NCBI RefSeq assembly: GCF_019504385.1 | Contig: NZ_CP080590.1 | Span: 3,649,501 to 3,713,500, forward strand | Direction: 5' to 3' | Length of the DNA stretch: 64,000 bases | Source: Devosia salina | GTDB lineage: Bacteria > Pseudomonadota > Alphaproteobacteria > Rhizobiales > Devosiaceae | Shown: positions 15,443 to 24,387 of the stretch, in pieces | Position numbering within the stretch: the first letter of the stretch is position 1 | Layout of the letters: each line of letters begins with the position of its first letter | The notes under the pieces: model-generated | The model's input: only the letters and a program-made list of their open reading frames with translations | What the model was told of the DNA's origin: nothing | Databases searched by the model: none | Position numbers and translations under genes: made by a program

Positions 15443-16426
15443 ATGATCATCACCTGTCCGCATTGTCAGACCAAGTACCAGGTGACCTATGAGGCCATCG
15501 GTTCGGCTGGCCGCAAGGTTCAGTGCGCCCATTGCCACCGCGCCTGGAATCAGGACGCAACGGCGCCCGAGCCGGCAAAACCCGCCAAGGGCCAGGACAC
15601 CGAACAGGCGGACCGGATTTTCGATGCACTGGCCGAGGATGCGCTGGACGAGGCCATGGCGGCCGAGGAAAGCGCCGCAGCCGCTGCCAGCGGCAAGGCG
15701 ATGCCGGCCGCGACCGGGCCCCTGTCCGGGATCGACGCCGCCGAGCTGCAGAAACAGCAGACGGCCTTCCTGCGACGCCAGAACGCAATGATTTCCAGCC
15801 TGCCGCTGGCGCGGCTGCGCCGGGCCGCGCGCATTGCCGGCGTGGTGATGCTGGCCGGACTGGTCGGGGGCGCCTGGTTCGGCCGGGAGCAGATCGTGGA
15901 GCGCTATCCGGACCTGGCCGGGCTTTATGAGGCGGTCGGGCTCGGGGTCAATGTCGTGGGCCTGGACTTTTCCGACCTCGCCACGCTCAAGTCGCTTTCC
16001 GGTGGCAATGACGTGCTGACCGTGTCCGCGCAGATCGTCGGGCGCTCGTCGCGCCCGGTACCTGTACCGCCGGTCGTGATCAGCCTGCTCGATGCGTCCG
16101 GACACGCCGTTTATGAGTGGAGTGTCATGCCGCGGGTGCGGGACCTGATGGCGGGTGAACGCGCAACCTTTGACACCAGGCTGTCGTTGCCGCCCAGCGA
16201 GGCGGTGCGTGTCCGCCTGAGCTTTGCCGGCATGGGCGCGGGTGCGGGCGAGCGAAAGACGGATGCGGCCGCACCAGCACCCGCGGGCGAAACCCCGCCG
16301 GCATCGGCCGAACCGAACCATTCCGCGCCTCCGGCGCATACCGATGCGGCCCCGGCCGCCGATCCTCACGAGCCAGCCGCCGAACCGGACCATGCGCCGG
16401 TGCCGGCAGCGGGCGAACATCACTAG
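15443..16426 (+). CDS. MJ0042-type zinc-ribbon protein with DUF3426-like C-terminal domain
   Basis: A 327-residue protein. The N-terminus MIITCPHCQTKYQVTYEA followed by KVQCAHCHRAW is the MJ0042 zinc ribbon (two CxxC pairs). A low-complexity alanine and glutamate region leads to a single membrane helix (VVMLAGLVGGAWF) and an Ig-like domain with PPVVISLLDASGHAVYEWSV. The tail is rich in proline, alanine and histidine. The gene is head to head with ftsEX and followed by cpdR, an arrangement found in other Hyphomicrobiales. Function unknown. Confidence 0.85.
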   Translation: MIITCPHCQTKYQVTYEAIGSAGRKVQCAHCHRAWNQDATAPEPAKPAKGQDTEQADRIFDALAEDALDEAMAAEESAAAAASGKAMPAATGPLSGIDAAELQKQQTAFLRRQNAMISSLPLARLRRAARIAGVVMLAGLVGGAWFGREQIVERYPDLAGLYEAVGLGVNVVGLDFSDLATLKSLSGGNDVLTVSAQIVGRSSRPVPVPPVVISLLDASGHAVYEWSVMPRVRDLMAGERATFDTRLSLPPSEAVRVRLSFAGMGAGAGERKTDAAAPAPAGETPPASAEPNHSAPPAHTDAAPAADPHEPAAEPDHAPVPAAGEHH

Positions 16427-16436
16427 GAGGGCGCCC

Positions 16437-16847
16437 ATGGCCCGCATCCTCGTTGCCGAAGACGATCCCTCGGTCCGTGCCTTTGTCGTCAGCGCCCTCA
16501 CCATGAAGGGCCATGAGGTGGTGGCCGAAGACGATGGCGGGCTCGCCGCCGAGACCATGGACGCCGAAGGTGGCCGGTTCGACCTGTTGCTGAGCGACAT
16601 CAAGATGCCGGTCATGGACGGCATCGCGCTGGCCCTCCATGTCGGCGCGGCCTATCCCGACGTCACCATCGTGCTGATGACCGGCTTTGCCGACCAGCGC
16701 GAGCGCGCCCACGGCCTCGACGCGCTCATCTATGACGTTATCGCCAAGCCCTTCACCCTGGCCGATCTGCTGGCCAAGGTGGACGACGCTCTCAATGGTC
16801 GGCCGGTCGAGGTGGTGTCGCTCGCCCGGCAGTCGCAGGGCCAGTAG
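16437..16847 (+). CDS. cpdR: CpdR-type single-domain response regulator
   Basis: A 136-residue receiver domain without output domain. The acidic pocket is AEDDPSV, the phospho-acceptor is Asp54 in LLLSDIKMPVMDG, and the switch lysine is in VIAKPFTLADLL. CpdR in Caulobacter and Sinorhizobium takes a phosphate from the CckA-ChpT relay and controls ClpXP-dependent proteolysis through the cell cycle. An AGGAGG stands about six bases before the ATG. Its place behind the zinc-ribbon gene and near ftsEX fits a cell-cycle neighbourhood. The name rests on overall similarity. Confidence 0.85.
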   Translation: MARILVAEDDPSVRAFVVSALTMKGHEVVAEDDGGLAAETMDAEGGRFDLLLSDIKMPVMDGIALALHVGAAYPDVTIVLMTGFADQRERAHGLDALIYDVIAKPFTLADLLAKVDDALNGRPVEVVSLARQSQGQ

Positions 16848-16850
16848 GCC

Positions 16851-18110
16851 TCAAAGCCAGTCGGGCACGCTGTCGAGAGCGATCAGCTCTGCAAGCGACT
16901 TGCGCGGGCGGACGACATGCCAGCGATCGCCATCGACCAGCACTTCGGGGATCAAGGGCCGCGAATTGTAGGTCGAGGCCATGACCGCCCCATAGGCGCC
17001 GGCGCTGATCACGGCCAGCAGGTCGCCCTCCTTGACCCCGGGTATGGTGCGACCCTTGGCCAGATAGTCCCCGGTCTCGCAAACAGGCCCGACAATGTCG
17101 CCGGTGATCGGAGGTAGATTGGACTGGTTCACCAGTTCAACGTCGTGATGGGCTTCATAAAGAGTGGGGCGGATCAGGTCATTCATCGCCGCATCGACGA
17201 TGATGAAATTGCTCGCCCCTTCCTTCACATATTCAACCCGGGTGACCAGGATGCCGGCATTGCCCACCAGCAGCCGCCCCGGCTCGATGACCAGCGAGCA
17301 GCCCAGTTGCCCGACCTTGTCGCGGACGACGGCGGCATAGGCCTCCGGGTGGGGCGGGGCTTCCTGGTCGTGATTATAGGGGATGCCGAGCCCCCCGCCG
17401 ACATCGATATGCTCGATCTCATGGCCATCCGCACGCAGCGCCGCGACCAGCTCGGCCATCAGTCCAAAGGCATTGCCGAAGGGCTCGAGGTCGGTGATCT
17501 GGCTGCCGATATGCATGTCGACGCCCACCGCCTTGACATTGGGCAGTTCGGCAATGCGGGCATAGACGTCGCGGGCGCGCTTGAAGGGGATGCCGAACTT
17601 GTTCTCGGACTTGCCGGTCGAGATCTTGGCATGGGTGCGCGCATCGACATCGGGATTGATGCGGACCGAAACATGGGCGGTCTTGCCCATTTCTCCCGCG
17701 ACCCGCGAGAGTCGCTCCAGTTCGGGCTCGCTTTCGAGGTTGAAGCACTTGATGCCGACCTCGAGACCCCGGCGCATTTCGGCGGCGGTCTTGGCGACCC
17801 CGGAGAAGACAATCTTTTCCGGGGCAATGCCGGCGGCCAGGGCCCGCTCCAGTTCGCCCAGCGACACCACGTCGGCGCCGCAACCCTCGGCGGCCATGAG
17901 CTTGAGCACTGCCTGATTGGAATTGGCCTTCATGGCATAGGCCATGAGCATGGGAATGCCATCAAAGGCCTCGCGCACCACCCGGACATGCCGGCGCAGC
18001 GTGGCGCTGGAATAGACGTAGAACGGCGTCCCCACCTTGTCCGCGAGGTCATTGAGATTGACGTCCTCGGCAAAAAGCACGCCGTCGCGATGTTGAAAGT
18101 GATGAACCAT
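16851..18110 (-). CDS. lysA: Diaminopimelate decarboxylase
   Basis: A 419-residue fold-type III PLP enzyme for the last step of lysine synthesis. The PLP lysine is Lys61 in MAYAMKANSNQ; VDMHIGSQITD is the phosphate-side histidine loop and GPVCETGDYL supplies the catalytic cysteine and glutamate of the second subunit face. The start codon is followed directly by the conserved YVYSSATLRRH region. It ends four bases from the convergent cpdR gene. argH lies further upstream on the same strand with one gene in between. Confidence 0.95.
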   Translation of the reverse strand: MVHHFQHRDGVLFAEDVNLNDLADKVGTPFYVYSSATLRRHVRVVREAFDGIPMLMAYAMKANSNQAVLKLMAAEGCGADVVSLGELERALAAGIAPEKIVFSGVAKTAAEMRRGLEVGIKCFNLESEPELERLSRVAGEMGKTAHVSVRINPDVDARTHAKISTGKSENKFGIPFKRARDVYARIAELPNVKAVGVDMHIGSQITDLEPFGNAFGLMAELVAALRADGHEIEHIDVGGGLGIPYNHDQEAPPHPEAYAAVVRDKVGQLGCSLVIEPGRLLVGNAGILVTRVEYVKEGASNFIIVDAAMNDLIRPTLYEAHHDVELVNQSNLPPITGDIVGPVCETGDYLAKGRTIPGVKEGDLLAVISAGAYGAVMASTYNSRPLIPEVLVDGDRWHVVRPRKSLAELIALDSVPDWL

Positions 18111-18170
18111 TTCTGCCCCGCTGGTTGCGGCCTTTCCCTAAGCCAAGCGCGGCGAAAACGAAAGCCAGAC

Positions 18171-18890
18171 TTATCGATCCGCCTCATAAGCCGCTTCGAT
18201 ACGCTCCGCGACCAGATGCTGGAGCCGCCACAGATAGGGATCGTGAATGCCCATCTGCTCCAGGTGGTCGACCGTGGCATGGAGATATTCGGCCATGGAG
18301 CCGCGGGTGCCGACGGCCCGCGCCAGCACATCGGCGATTTCGGCCTCGCTTAAGCCGCTGACATAGCGGCCGGATTGACGGTCGATGCAGAATGTCAGGG
18401 CCCGAATGGCCCGCTCGCCGGTCCGCACCGTCACCCAGCGGGGCGGGAAGGCGGTCGGCAACCAACCCATTTCGCGCTCGAACAGCTTGACGAGGCAATC
18501 GTCGCGCCGGTCGGGCGGCAGGCGATAGAGCGCGCCCTTGCAGGCCCCACCGCGGTCGAGCGCCAGCATCAGGCCGGGACTGTCCTCGCTGCCGCGAAAG
18601 CGGGTATTCCATCCGAGGCAAAAGGCCCGGTGCCAGCCATGCAGCAGGCCCGTGCGGATTTCGACATAGTCGCAGGCCGGTTTCCAGATCAGCGAGCCAT
18701 AGGCGAACACCCAGGTTTCGTCGTGATGATCGGGGCCATCGAACAGGGTCTGGATGGTCGCGGCATGATCATTCGGAGTGGCTTCGCGCAGGCCGGGTGG
18801 CGGCGGGGGAAGGGCCTCGGAGGTCTCCTCGGGCTGCAGATAGGCGACATGACGGGCAGTCAGGCGCATCTGTCGGGATCGTCTCGGCAT
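18171..18890 (-). CDS. ChaC-like gamma-glutamylcyclotransferase (second paralogue)
   Basis: A 239-residue ChaC-family protein. WVFAYGSLIWKPACDYVE is the substrate-binding loop, followed by FCLGWNTRFRGSEDSPGLML and LDRGGACKGALYRL. It is longer than the first paralogue because of an N-terminal extension with a run of prolines (residues 28-33). Glutathione is the likely substrate. It sits between argH and lysA on their strand with short gaps (60 bases to lysA, 71 to argH), so it may be read from the argH promoter. Confidence 0.87.
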   Translation of the reverse strand: MPRRSRQMRLTARHVAYLQPEETSEALPPPPPGLREATPNDHAATIQTLFDGPDHHDETWVFAYGSLIWKPACDYVEIRTGLLHGWHRAFCLGWNTRFRGSEDSPGLMLALDRGGACKGALYRLPPDRRDDCLVKLFEREMGWLPTAFPPRWVTVRTGERAIRALTFCIDRQSGRYVSGLSEAEIADVLARAVGTRGSMAEYLHATVDHLEQMGIHDPYLWRLQHLVAERIEAAYEADR

Positions 18891-18961
18891 CTATCTCTCA
18901 CCCGCCCCTCGGGCATCCCCTCCCCAGATGGAGGAGCAGAATCGTGGCCCACGGCCGCGCG

Positions 18962-20431
18962 CTAGGCAATACCGCCGTCACCATGGCTGCCATGTTTCTT
19001 TGCCTTGAGCGGGCGCGGTTCGTGGCTCTCGCCGGTGAGGGCGGTTTTCCAGCGCGCCGCCTGGGCCAGCACATTGGCCGGGGCCGTGCCGCCATAGGAG
19101 GCGCGGGCGGCGACCGAGGCCTCGACCGTGAGCACCTTGTGGATGCGGCTGTCGATACGGTGATCGATGAGCTTGAAATCCTCGATGGTCAGCCCTTCGA
19201 GCCCGCAATGCTTCTGCTCGGCCAGCGACACGATCTGGCCGGTGATGTGATGGGCGTCACGGAAGGGAATGTTGAGCTCGCGCACCAGCCAGTCGGCGAC
19301 GTCGGTGGCGGTCGAAAAGCCGGCCGAGGCCGAGGCATGCATGCGCTCGCGATTGGGCACCATGTCCTTGACCATGCCGGTCATGGCGGCCAGGGACAGG
19401 GAGAGGGCATCGAGGGCGTCGAAGGCGACTTCCTTGTCCTCCTGCATGTCCTTCGAATAGGCCAGCGGCAGGCCCTTCATCACCACCAGCAGCGAATTGA
19501 GCGCCCCCAGGATGCGGCCAATCTTGGCACGCACCAATTCGGCGGCGTCTGGATTGCGCTTCTGCGGCATGATGGACGAGCCGGTGGTGAACTTGTCGGA
19601 AAGCTTGATGAAGCCGAACTGGGCCGAGGACCAGATCACCATTTCCTCGGCAAAGCGGGAAAGATGCATGGCGCAGATGGAGGCGGCGGCGAGCGTTTCG
19701 AGGATGAAATCGCGGTCCGAGACAGCATCGAGCGAATTGGCCGTCGGGCGGTCGAAGCCCAGCGCCGCAGCGGTCATGTCGCGGTTGATCGGATAGGGTG
19801 TGCCGGCAAGCGCCGCCGAGCCCAGCGGGTTTTCATTGAGGCGCCTGCGCGCGTCTTCGAGCCGGCCGGCATCGCGGCCAAGCATTTCGACATAGGCCAG
19901 CAGGTGATGGCCGAAGGTCACCGGCTGGGCATTCTGCAGATGGGTGAAGCCGGGCAGGATGGTCTCGGCTTCGTCCTCCGCCCGGGTGACCAGACCCAGC
20001 TGCAGGCCGCGGATCTGGCCGACCAGGGTGTCGATAGTGTCGCGCACATAGAGGCGGAAATCGGTGGCCACCTGATCATTGCGCGAGCGCGCGGTGTGCA
20101 GGCGCCCCGCGGCATCGCCGATCTTTTCCCTGAGCCGGCTTTCGACATTCATATGGATGTCTTCAAGCGCCCGCGAGAATTTGAACCGGCCGCTCTCGAT
20201 TTCGGCCAGCACCTCGTCTAGACCGCTGAGGATGGCGTCGCGGTCGTCTCGCGTCAAAATGCCCGTGGCCTCAAGCATTGTCGCATGGGCCTTCGATCCG
20301 GCAATATCCTGGCGGTAAAGGCGCTGGTCGAAGCCGATGGAGGCGTTGATTTCCTCCATGATGGCGTCGGGCGCCTCGGCGAAGCGACCGCCCCACATCT
20401 TGTTGCTCAGAGCCTTGTCCGGAGACACCAT
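18962..20431 (-). CDS. argH: Argininosuccinate lyase
   Basis: A 489-residue member of the fumarase/aspartase superfamily. LSNKMWGGRFAEAPD is the family N-terminus, HTARSRNDQVATD the substrate loop, and GSSIMPQKRNPDAAEL the signature loop with the catalytic serine. It splits argininosuccinate into arginine and fumarate. The C-terminus has about 15 extra polar residues (KAKKHGSHGDGG). The ATG at 20431 overlaps the ATG of the divergent tlpA gene within CATG; a downstream ATG (20398, MWGGRF) is the alternative. Confidence 0.94.
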   Translation of the reverse strand: MVSPDKALSNKMWGGRFAEAPDAIMEEINASIGFDQRLYRQDIAGSKAHATMLEATGILTRDDRDAILSGLDEVLAEIESGRFKFSRALEDIHMNVESRLREKIGDAAGRLHTARSRNDQVATDFRLYVRDTIDTLVGQIRGLQLGLVTRAEDEAETILPGFTHLQNAQPVTFGHHLLAYVEMLGRDAGRLEDARRRLNENPLGSAALAGTPYPINRDMTAAALGFDRPTANSLDAVSDRDFILETLAAASICAMHLSRFAEEMVIWSSAQFGFIKLSDKFTTGSSIMPQKRNPDAAELVRAKIGRILGALNSLLVVMKGLPLAYSKDMQEDKEVAFDALDALSLSLAAMTGMVKDMVPNRERMHASASAGFSTATDVADWLVRELNIPFRDAHHITGQIVSLAEQKHCGLEGLTIEDFKLIDHRIDSRIHKVLTVEASVAARASYGGTAPANVLAQAARWKTALTGESHEPRPLKAKKHGSHGDGGIA

Positions 20432-21092
20432 GGAAAATACCCGCCAGAGAATCCCCCGATCCGCTTTTGCCTGGGCGGTGCCCGTCGCGGCGGGGGTGGT
20501 GATCGTTGCTGGGTCTATAGCGGCATGGCTGATGCTGGGCAATGCCGGCACCGCCAATGAATGTCCGGTACAGGCCGCCGCGGCCCAGGTGATCGACGCC
20601 GCCGCCGTTGGCGAACTGGCCGCGCTCAACGGCACCGGGGAGGGTCGGGGCTATGCCGACCTGGCCTTCAAGGACGCGACCGGCGCCGATCGAACCGTGG
20701 CCGACTTCGCCGGCAAGGCACTCCTCGTCAATTTCTGGGCCAGCTGGTGCGTGCCCTGCCGCGAGGAGATGCCGGCGCTCGACGCCATCGCAGCGCAATA
20801 CAATTCCGACCGGTTCATGGTCCTGCCGATCAATCTCGATATCGGCGCCAATGGGCTCGAAAAGGCCCAGGCATTTCTCGACGAAGGCCAGTTCCAGAAC
20901 CTGCCGCTTTATGCCGACAACAGCTTTGCGGCATTCGAGCGGCTGAAGCGCGAAGCGGTGGCCATCGGCCTGCCCGCAACGCTTCTGCTTGACCCGGAAG
21001 GCTGCGAACTGGCGGTGCTGCAAGGGCCGGCCGAATGGCACACGCCGGACGGCGAGGCGGTCATCAAGGCCCTGATCGGATTGCGGGGATAA
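20430..21092 (+). CDS. tlpA: TlpA-like thiol:disulfide reductase
   Basis: A 220-residue membrane-anchored thioredoxin. Residues 14-36 form the N-terminal anchor; the periplasmic domain holds NFWASWCVPCREEMPAL with Cys107 and Cys110 as the redox pair, and a cis-proline region GLPATLLLDPEG. A further pair-like cysteine occurs in NECPVQ after the anchor and another in PEGCELAV. TlpA proteins reduce cytochrome c maturation partners or copper chaperones of cytochrome oxidase. It is divergent from argH, as in many rhizobia, and the two start codons overlap. Confidence 0.88.
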   Translation: MENTRQRIPRSAFAWAVPVAAGVVIVAGSIAAWLMLGNAGTANECPVQAAAAQVIDAAAVGELAALNGTGEGRGYADLAFKDATGADRTVADFAGKALLVNFWASWCVPCREEMPALDAIAAQYNSDRFMVLPINLDIGANGLEKAQAFLDEGQFQNLPLYADNSFAAFERLKREAVAIGLPATLLLDPEGCELAVLQGPAEWHTPDGEAVIKALIGLRG

Positions 21093-21156
21093 CAGCGGCA
21101 AACGCCGTGATGCGTGTCACCCGCCATTCGAGCGTAGCTCTCCCGACCGTCCCGCA

Positions 21157-21888
21157 CTAGCCGCTGCGCGCCGTTGCCGTGCTCATCCCCGGCAGGCGCA
21201 CAAAGCGCTCGGCCTTCTTGCGGCGCGGAACAGCGGGGAAGGCCTCCTTGCGGGCGCGGATGCAGATGACCCCGCTCATGGCCGGGCCGAATACCCGCCC
21301 GAAGCGCTCGAAGAACCTGGGATATTTGATCACCAGCCGCGACTGGAAGGGCGGCAGGAACAGCGCATCACGCCACACCTCGGGAACAAAGCTGTGGTCG
21401 CGCAGCAGCTTGTCGAGCTGTCCGCCCGAATAGGGATTGCCCTGGCCGAACGGCGTGTTGTCACGCTGCGCCCAGATGCCCCGGCGGCGCGGCACCACCA
21501 GCAGCAGATGCCCGTTCGGGGCGGTGACGCGCCAGAGCTCACGCATCAGCTCTTCGGCGTCGGCGACGTGTTCGAGCGCATGGATGGCAACGGTCAGGTC
21601 AATGGCCGCATCGGTGAGCGGCATTTCCAGCGGGTCGCAGAGCACCGTACGGGACGGGCCCTCGCGCGGCCAGGCAGAGGCGCCCTGCCGTTCGGGCATG
21701 AAGGCGAGGACCCGCTCGGCCGGCTCCAGCGCAAAACGCAGATAGGGCGTCGCAAAGCCCAGCCCCAACACGCGGCGGCCCTTGAGGTCGCCGGCCAGTT
21801 CCATCACCTGCTCGCGCACCAGCGCCCGCGACAGGCGCCCGAGCGGGGATTTGTAGAAACCGATGAGGCGGGTGACATCGCTGGTCAT
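21157..21888 (-). CDS. Class I SAM-dependent methyltransferase
   Basis: A 243-residue protein. VLGLGFATPYLRF is a diverged SAM-binding motif I, and IDLTVAIHALEHVADAEELMRELWRVTAPNGHLLLVVP is the motif of Methyltransf_11 proteins. The N-terminus (MTSDVTRLIGFYKSPLGRLSRALV) is typical of a family that precedes gloB in alphaproteobacteria. The ATG at 21888 was chosen for that reason. It is divergent from gloB. The substrate is not known. The C-terminal third is basic and may bind nucleic acid or lipid. Confidence 0.85.
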   Translation of the reverse strand: MTSDVTRLIGFYKSPLGRLSRALVREQVMELAGDLKGRRVLGLGFATPYLRFALEPAERVLAFMPERQGASAWPREGPSRTVLCDPLEMPLTDAAIDLTVAIHALEHVADAEELMRELWRVTAPNGHLLLVVPRRRGIWAQRDNTPFGQGNPYSGGQLDKLLRDHSFVPEVWRDALFLPPFQSRLVIKYPRFFERFGRVFGPAMSGVICIRARKEAFPAVPRRKKAERFVRLPGMSTATARSG

Positions 21889-21989
21889 GGCCGGACAGTG
21901 CCAAAGGCGCGTGAACTTGTCCAATCCGAGGTTGTCATTGGCGGGCCCGCTCCCTAGCTTGCAGGCAAATCGAGAAAAGGAGATGACCG

Positions 21990-22757
21990 ATGGGCCTGAT
22001 CGTGGATGTGTTTTCCGCCCGCAGCGACAATTTCGGCTATCTGGTACATGACGAAGCCACCGGCCGCACGGCTGCCATCGACGCGCCGGAGGCCGGGCCG
22101 ATCCGCAACGCCCTTCTGCATCGCGGCTGGACGCTGACCGATATCTTCATCACCCACCATCATGTCGATCACGTCGAGGCCATCCCCGAGCTCAAGGCCG
22201 CCTTTGGCGCCCGCGTCGTCGGTCCGCGCGACGAGGCCGATAAGATCGAGGGGCTGGACGAACTGGTGGGCGATGGCGACACCATCACCCTGGGCGAAAC
22301 CCGCTTCGAGGTCATGGCCATGCCGGGCCACACGCTGGGCCATGTGGTGTTCTACAATCGCGAAGGCGGGCATCTGTTTTCGGCCGATGCCCTGTTCTCG
22401 CTGGGCGTGGGCCGCATGTTCGAGGGGACGCCCGGGCCGATGTGGGCGGGCCTCAAGCGCCTGCGCGACCTGCCCGACGAGACGCTGGTCTATTGCGGGC
22501 ACGAATATACCCAGTCCAATGCCCGCTTTGCGCTCTCCATTGACCCGGACAACGAGGCGCTCAAGGCCCGTGCCGCCGAGGTCGACCAGTTGCGCGCCGC
22601 CGGCAAGGCGACCATCCCCTTCAGCCTGGGCGAGGACAAGAGGGCCAATCCGTTCCTGCGCGCCGATATGCCGGAACTGGCCCGGCACTACGGCCTCGAG
22701 GGCGCCGACCCTTCAGAGGTGTTCGCAGCCATCCGCAAGGGCAAGGACAATTTCTGA
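21990..22757 (+). CDS. gloB: Hydroxyacylglutathione hydrolase (glyoxalase II)
   Basis: A 255-residue metallo-beta-lactamase-fold enzyme. FITHHHVDHVEA is the metal-binding THxHxDH motif, MPGHTLGHVVFYN and LFSADALFSLGVGRMFEGT give further ligands, and YCGHEYTQSNARFAL the substrate residues. It hydrolyses S-lactoylglutathione made from methylglyoxal; mgsA, which makes methylglyoxal, lies about 31 kb away in the same window. A strong terminator follows the stop codon. Confidence 0.95.
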   Translation: MGLIVDVFSARSDNFGYLVHDEATGRTAAIDAPEAGPIRNALLHRGWTLTDIFITHHHVDHVEAIPELKAAFGARVVGPRDEADKIEGLDELVGDGDTITLGETRFEVMAMPGHTLGHVVFYNREGGHLFSADALFSLGVGRMFEGTPGPMWAGLKRLRDLPDETLVYCGHEYTQSNARFALSIDPDNEALKARAAEVDQLRAAGKATIPFSLGEDKRANPFLRADMPELARHYGLEGADPSEVFAAIRKGKDNF

Positions 22758-22783
22758 CCACGCGGCATAACGCTGACCAGGAC

Positions 22784-22812
22784 GGGGTCGCTCATTTGGG
22801 CGACCCCTTTTT
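22784..22812 (+). terminator. Rho-independent terminator after gloB
   Basis: Perfect 8-base arms GGGGTCGC (22784-22791) and GCGACCCC (22800-22807) with an eight-base loop are followed directly by five T. This ends the gloB transcript on the plus strand. Confidence 0.88.
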
Positions 22813-22961
22813 GTGTGCACTTGCCTGTGAACCAATCACATTGACGGATCGAACTTCGTTAACAGAGTGTTACCATCTGGCATGGCGCTTGCCCCTAAGC
22901 GGGTATGGCGCCGTGGGTTCTGTTCCATTTCGGGACAGGGCGGCCCGGAATGGTACACGCG

Positions 22962-23219
22962 ATGTCAGAAGCGACACAGAACGAGACAGGTCGCACGGAA
23001 CTGGTCCTGGTGGGCCCCGCCGGTGCGCGCCCCTCGCTGGCCTTTTCCGCCCCGACAGCAGCCTTTGTCAGCCAGCTGATCGCCGCCCGCGCCCATTTGC
23101 CGATCCAGCGCACGCGTCGCATCGGCACCGCCGAAGGCGCCGTGGGGGCCTATGGACAGACCGCACGCCTCACCCAGCGCCGCATGCCGCAGGGCTATCG
23201 CAAGACAGTCGTCGCCTGA
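22962..23219 (+). CDS. Small hypothetical protein
   Basis: An 85-residue protein starting MSEATQNETGRTELVLVGPAG. The middle has PTAAFVSQLIAARAHLP, the tail is basic (LTQRRMPQGYRKTVV). No known domain was recognised. The overall look, with a conserved helix that ends in IAAR and a YRKTV end, is that of a small family often found in Hyphomicrobiales genomes. An earlier in-frame ATG at 22905 would add 19 residues; the one chosen begins the polar, plausible N-terminus. Confidence 0.6.
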   Translation: MSEATQNETGRTELVLVGPAGARPSLAFSAPTAAFVSQLIAARAHLPIQRTRRIGTAEGAVGAYGQTARLTQRRMPQGYRKTVVA

Positions 23220-23240
23220 GGGAATAGCCGGGCTGTCGAG

Positions 23241-23693
23241 TCAGTTCATCGACACGTCGCGGCTGGCACTGGTGATCGAGACGGTGAAGCCGGCCACCAC
23301 ATCGATGAGACTCATCACCATCAGCAGGAAGAAGACCGAGCTCGAGGCCGCGCCCACCAGCAGGAACTCGACCAGGAACGCCACGAAGACCACCATGGAG
23401 AGCATATGCTCGATGATCGAGCTGCGCGCCGTATTGGTGGATTTGAGCACTTCGAAGAACAGGAGCAATATGCCCACCACGAGCAGGAAATCGCCCGCGG
23501 TGATGGCCCAGGGCATGCCCGAGGGCATGGGGATGGAGAACAGGCCCGCCCCCCAATTGACCGGGTTGCCACCGAAGAACAGGAAGACCACGAGATTGTA
23601 GAGCACGAAGGGCACGACCAGCAGGGGCACGATGAAGCCATTGCCGCGCGAGTGCTGTGCACGGCCCGTTGGCAGGATGACGGTCTCGCTCAT
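23241..23693 (-). CDS. Hypothetical membrane protein, about four helices
   Basis: A 150-residue protein with hydrophobic segments near residues 20-40 (FIVPLLVVPFVLYNLVVFLF), 62-82 (WAITAGDFLLVVGILLLFFEV), 95-113 and 117-135. The short loop STNTARSSIIEHMLSM lies between helices two and three. I know of similar proteins of unknown function in Hyphomicrobiales. It is convergent with the small gene upstream. No operon partner is evident. Confidence 0.7.
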   Translation of the reverse strand: MSETVILPTGRAQHSRGNGFIVPLLVVPFVLYNLVVFLFFGGNPVNWGAGLFSIPMPSGMPWAITAGDFLLVVGILLLFFEVLKSTNTARSSIIEHMLSMVVFVAFLVEFLLVGAASSSVFFLLMVMSLIDVVAGFTVSITSASRDVSMN

Positions 23694-23882
23694 GGGTCAG
23701 GCCTCCGCTCAGTTCGTGCCACCATGCCAGAGCTTTACAACGGGCGGAAGGGGACCACCGGGGAGAAAGACCGCCAAGAGGCATGTTCAATTGGCACGCC
23801 ATGAAACGTCGCAGTCCTGAGGACCGTTGATCCGACTGCAAGGGAACCGGGTCAAGCGGCCGGCAATCTGAGGAGAACACAA

Positions 23883-24362
23883 ATGCAAAACGCCAAGAAC
23901 ATTGTCTGCATCTGGTACGACACGGAGGCCGAGGAGGCCGCCAATTTCTACGCCCGAACCTTTCCCGACACTCATGTGACGGCGGTGCACAGGGCGCCCA
24001 GCGACAACCCGTCCACCAAGGCCGGCGCGGTGCTGACGGTGGAATTCACAATCATGGGCATTCCCTGCATCGGCCTCAATGGCGGCCCGGCCTTCAAGCA
24101 CACGGAAGCCTTTTCCATGCAGGTGGCCACCGAGGACCAGGCAGAAACCGATCGCTACTGGAACGCCATTGTCGGCAATGGCGGCGAGGAAAGCATGTGC
24201 GGCTGGTGCAAGGACAAGTGGGGCATCAATTGGCAGATCACCCCGCGCGCCCTGTCCGAGGCCATGCAGAAGGGCGGCGAGACCGCCAAACGCGCCTTCG
24301 ACGCCATGATGGAGATGCGCAAGATCGACGTGGCGAAGATCGAGGCGGCTGCAAAAGGCTAG
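23883..24362 (+). CDS. VOC-superfamily protein, PhnB/3-demethylubiquinone-methyltransferase-like
   Basis: A 159-residue protein of the PF06983 type. NIVCIWYDTEAEEAANFYARTFPDT opens the first beta-alpha-beta unit, GIPCIGLNGGPAFKHTEAFSMQV the second, and EESMCGWCKDKWGINWQITPRAL the C-terminal unit. Such proteins are often called PhnB-like, but they lack methyltransferase features and their substrate is unknown. An AGGAG stands ten bases before the ATG. It ends 26 bases from the convergent kinase-like gene. Confidence 0.85.
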   Translation: MQNAKNIVCIWYDTEAEEAANFYARTFPDTHVTAVHRAPSDNPSTKAGAVLTVEFTIMGIPCIGLNGGPAFKHTEAFSMQVATEDQAETDRYWNAIVGNGGEESMCGWCKDKWGINWQITPRALSEAMQKGGETAKRAFDAMMEMRKIDVAKIEAAAKG

Positions 24363-24387
24363 GCCCGTCCCCGGTCAGTCCGGACAC

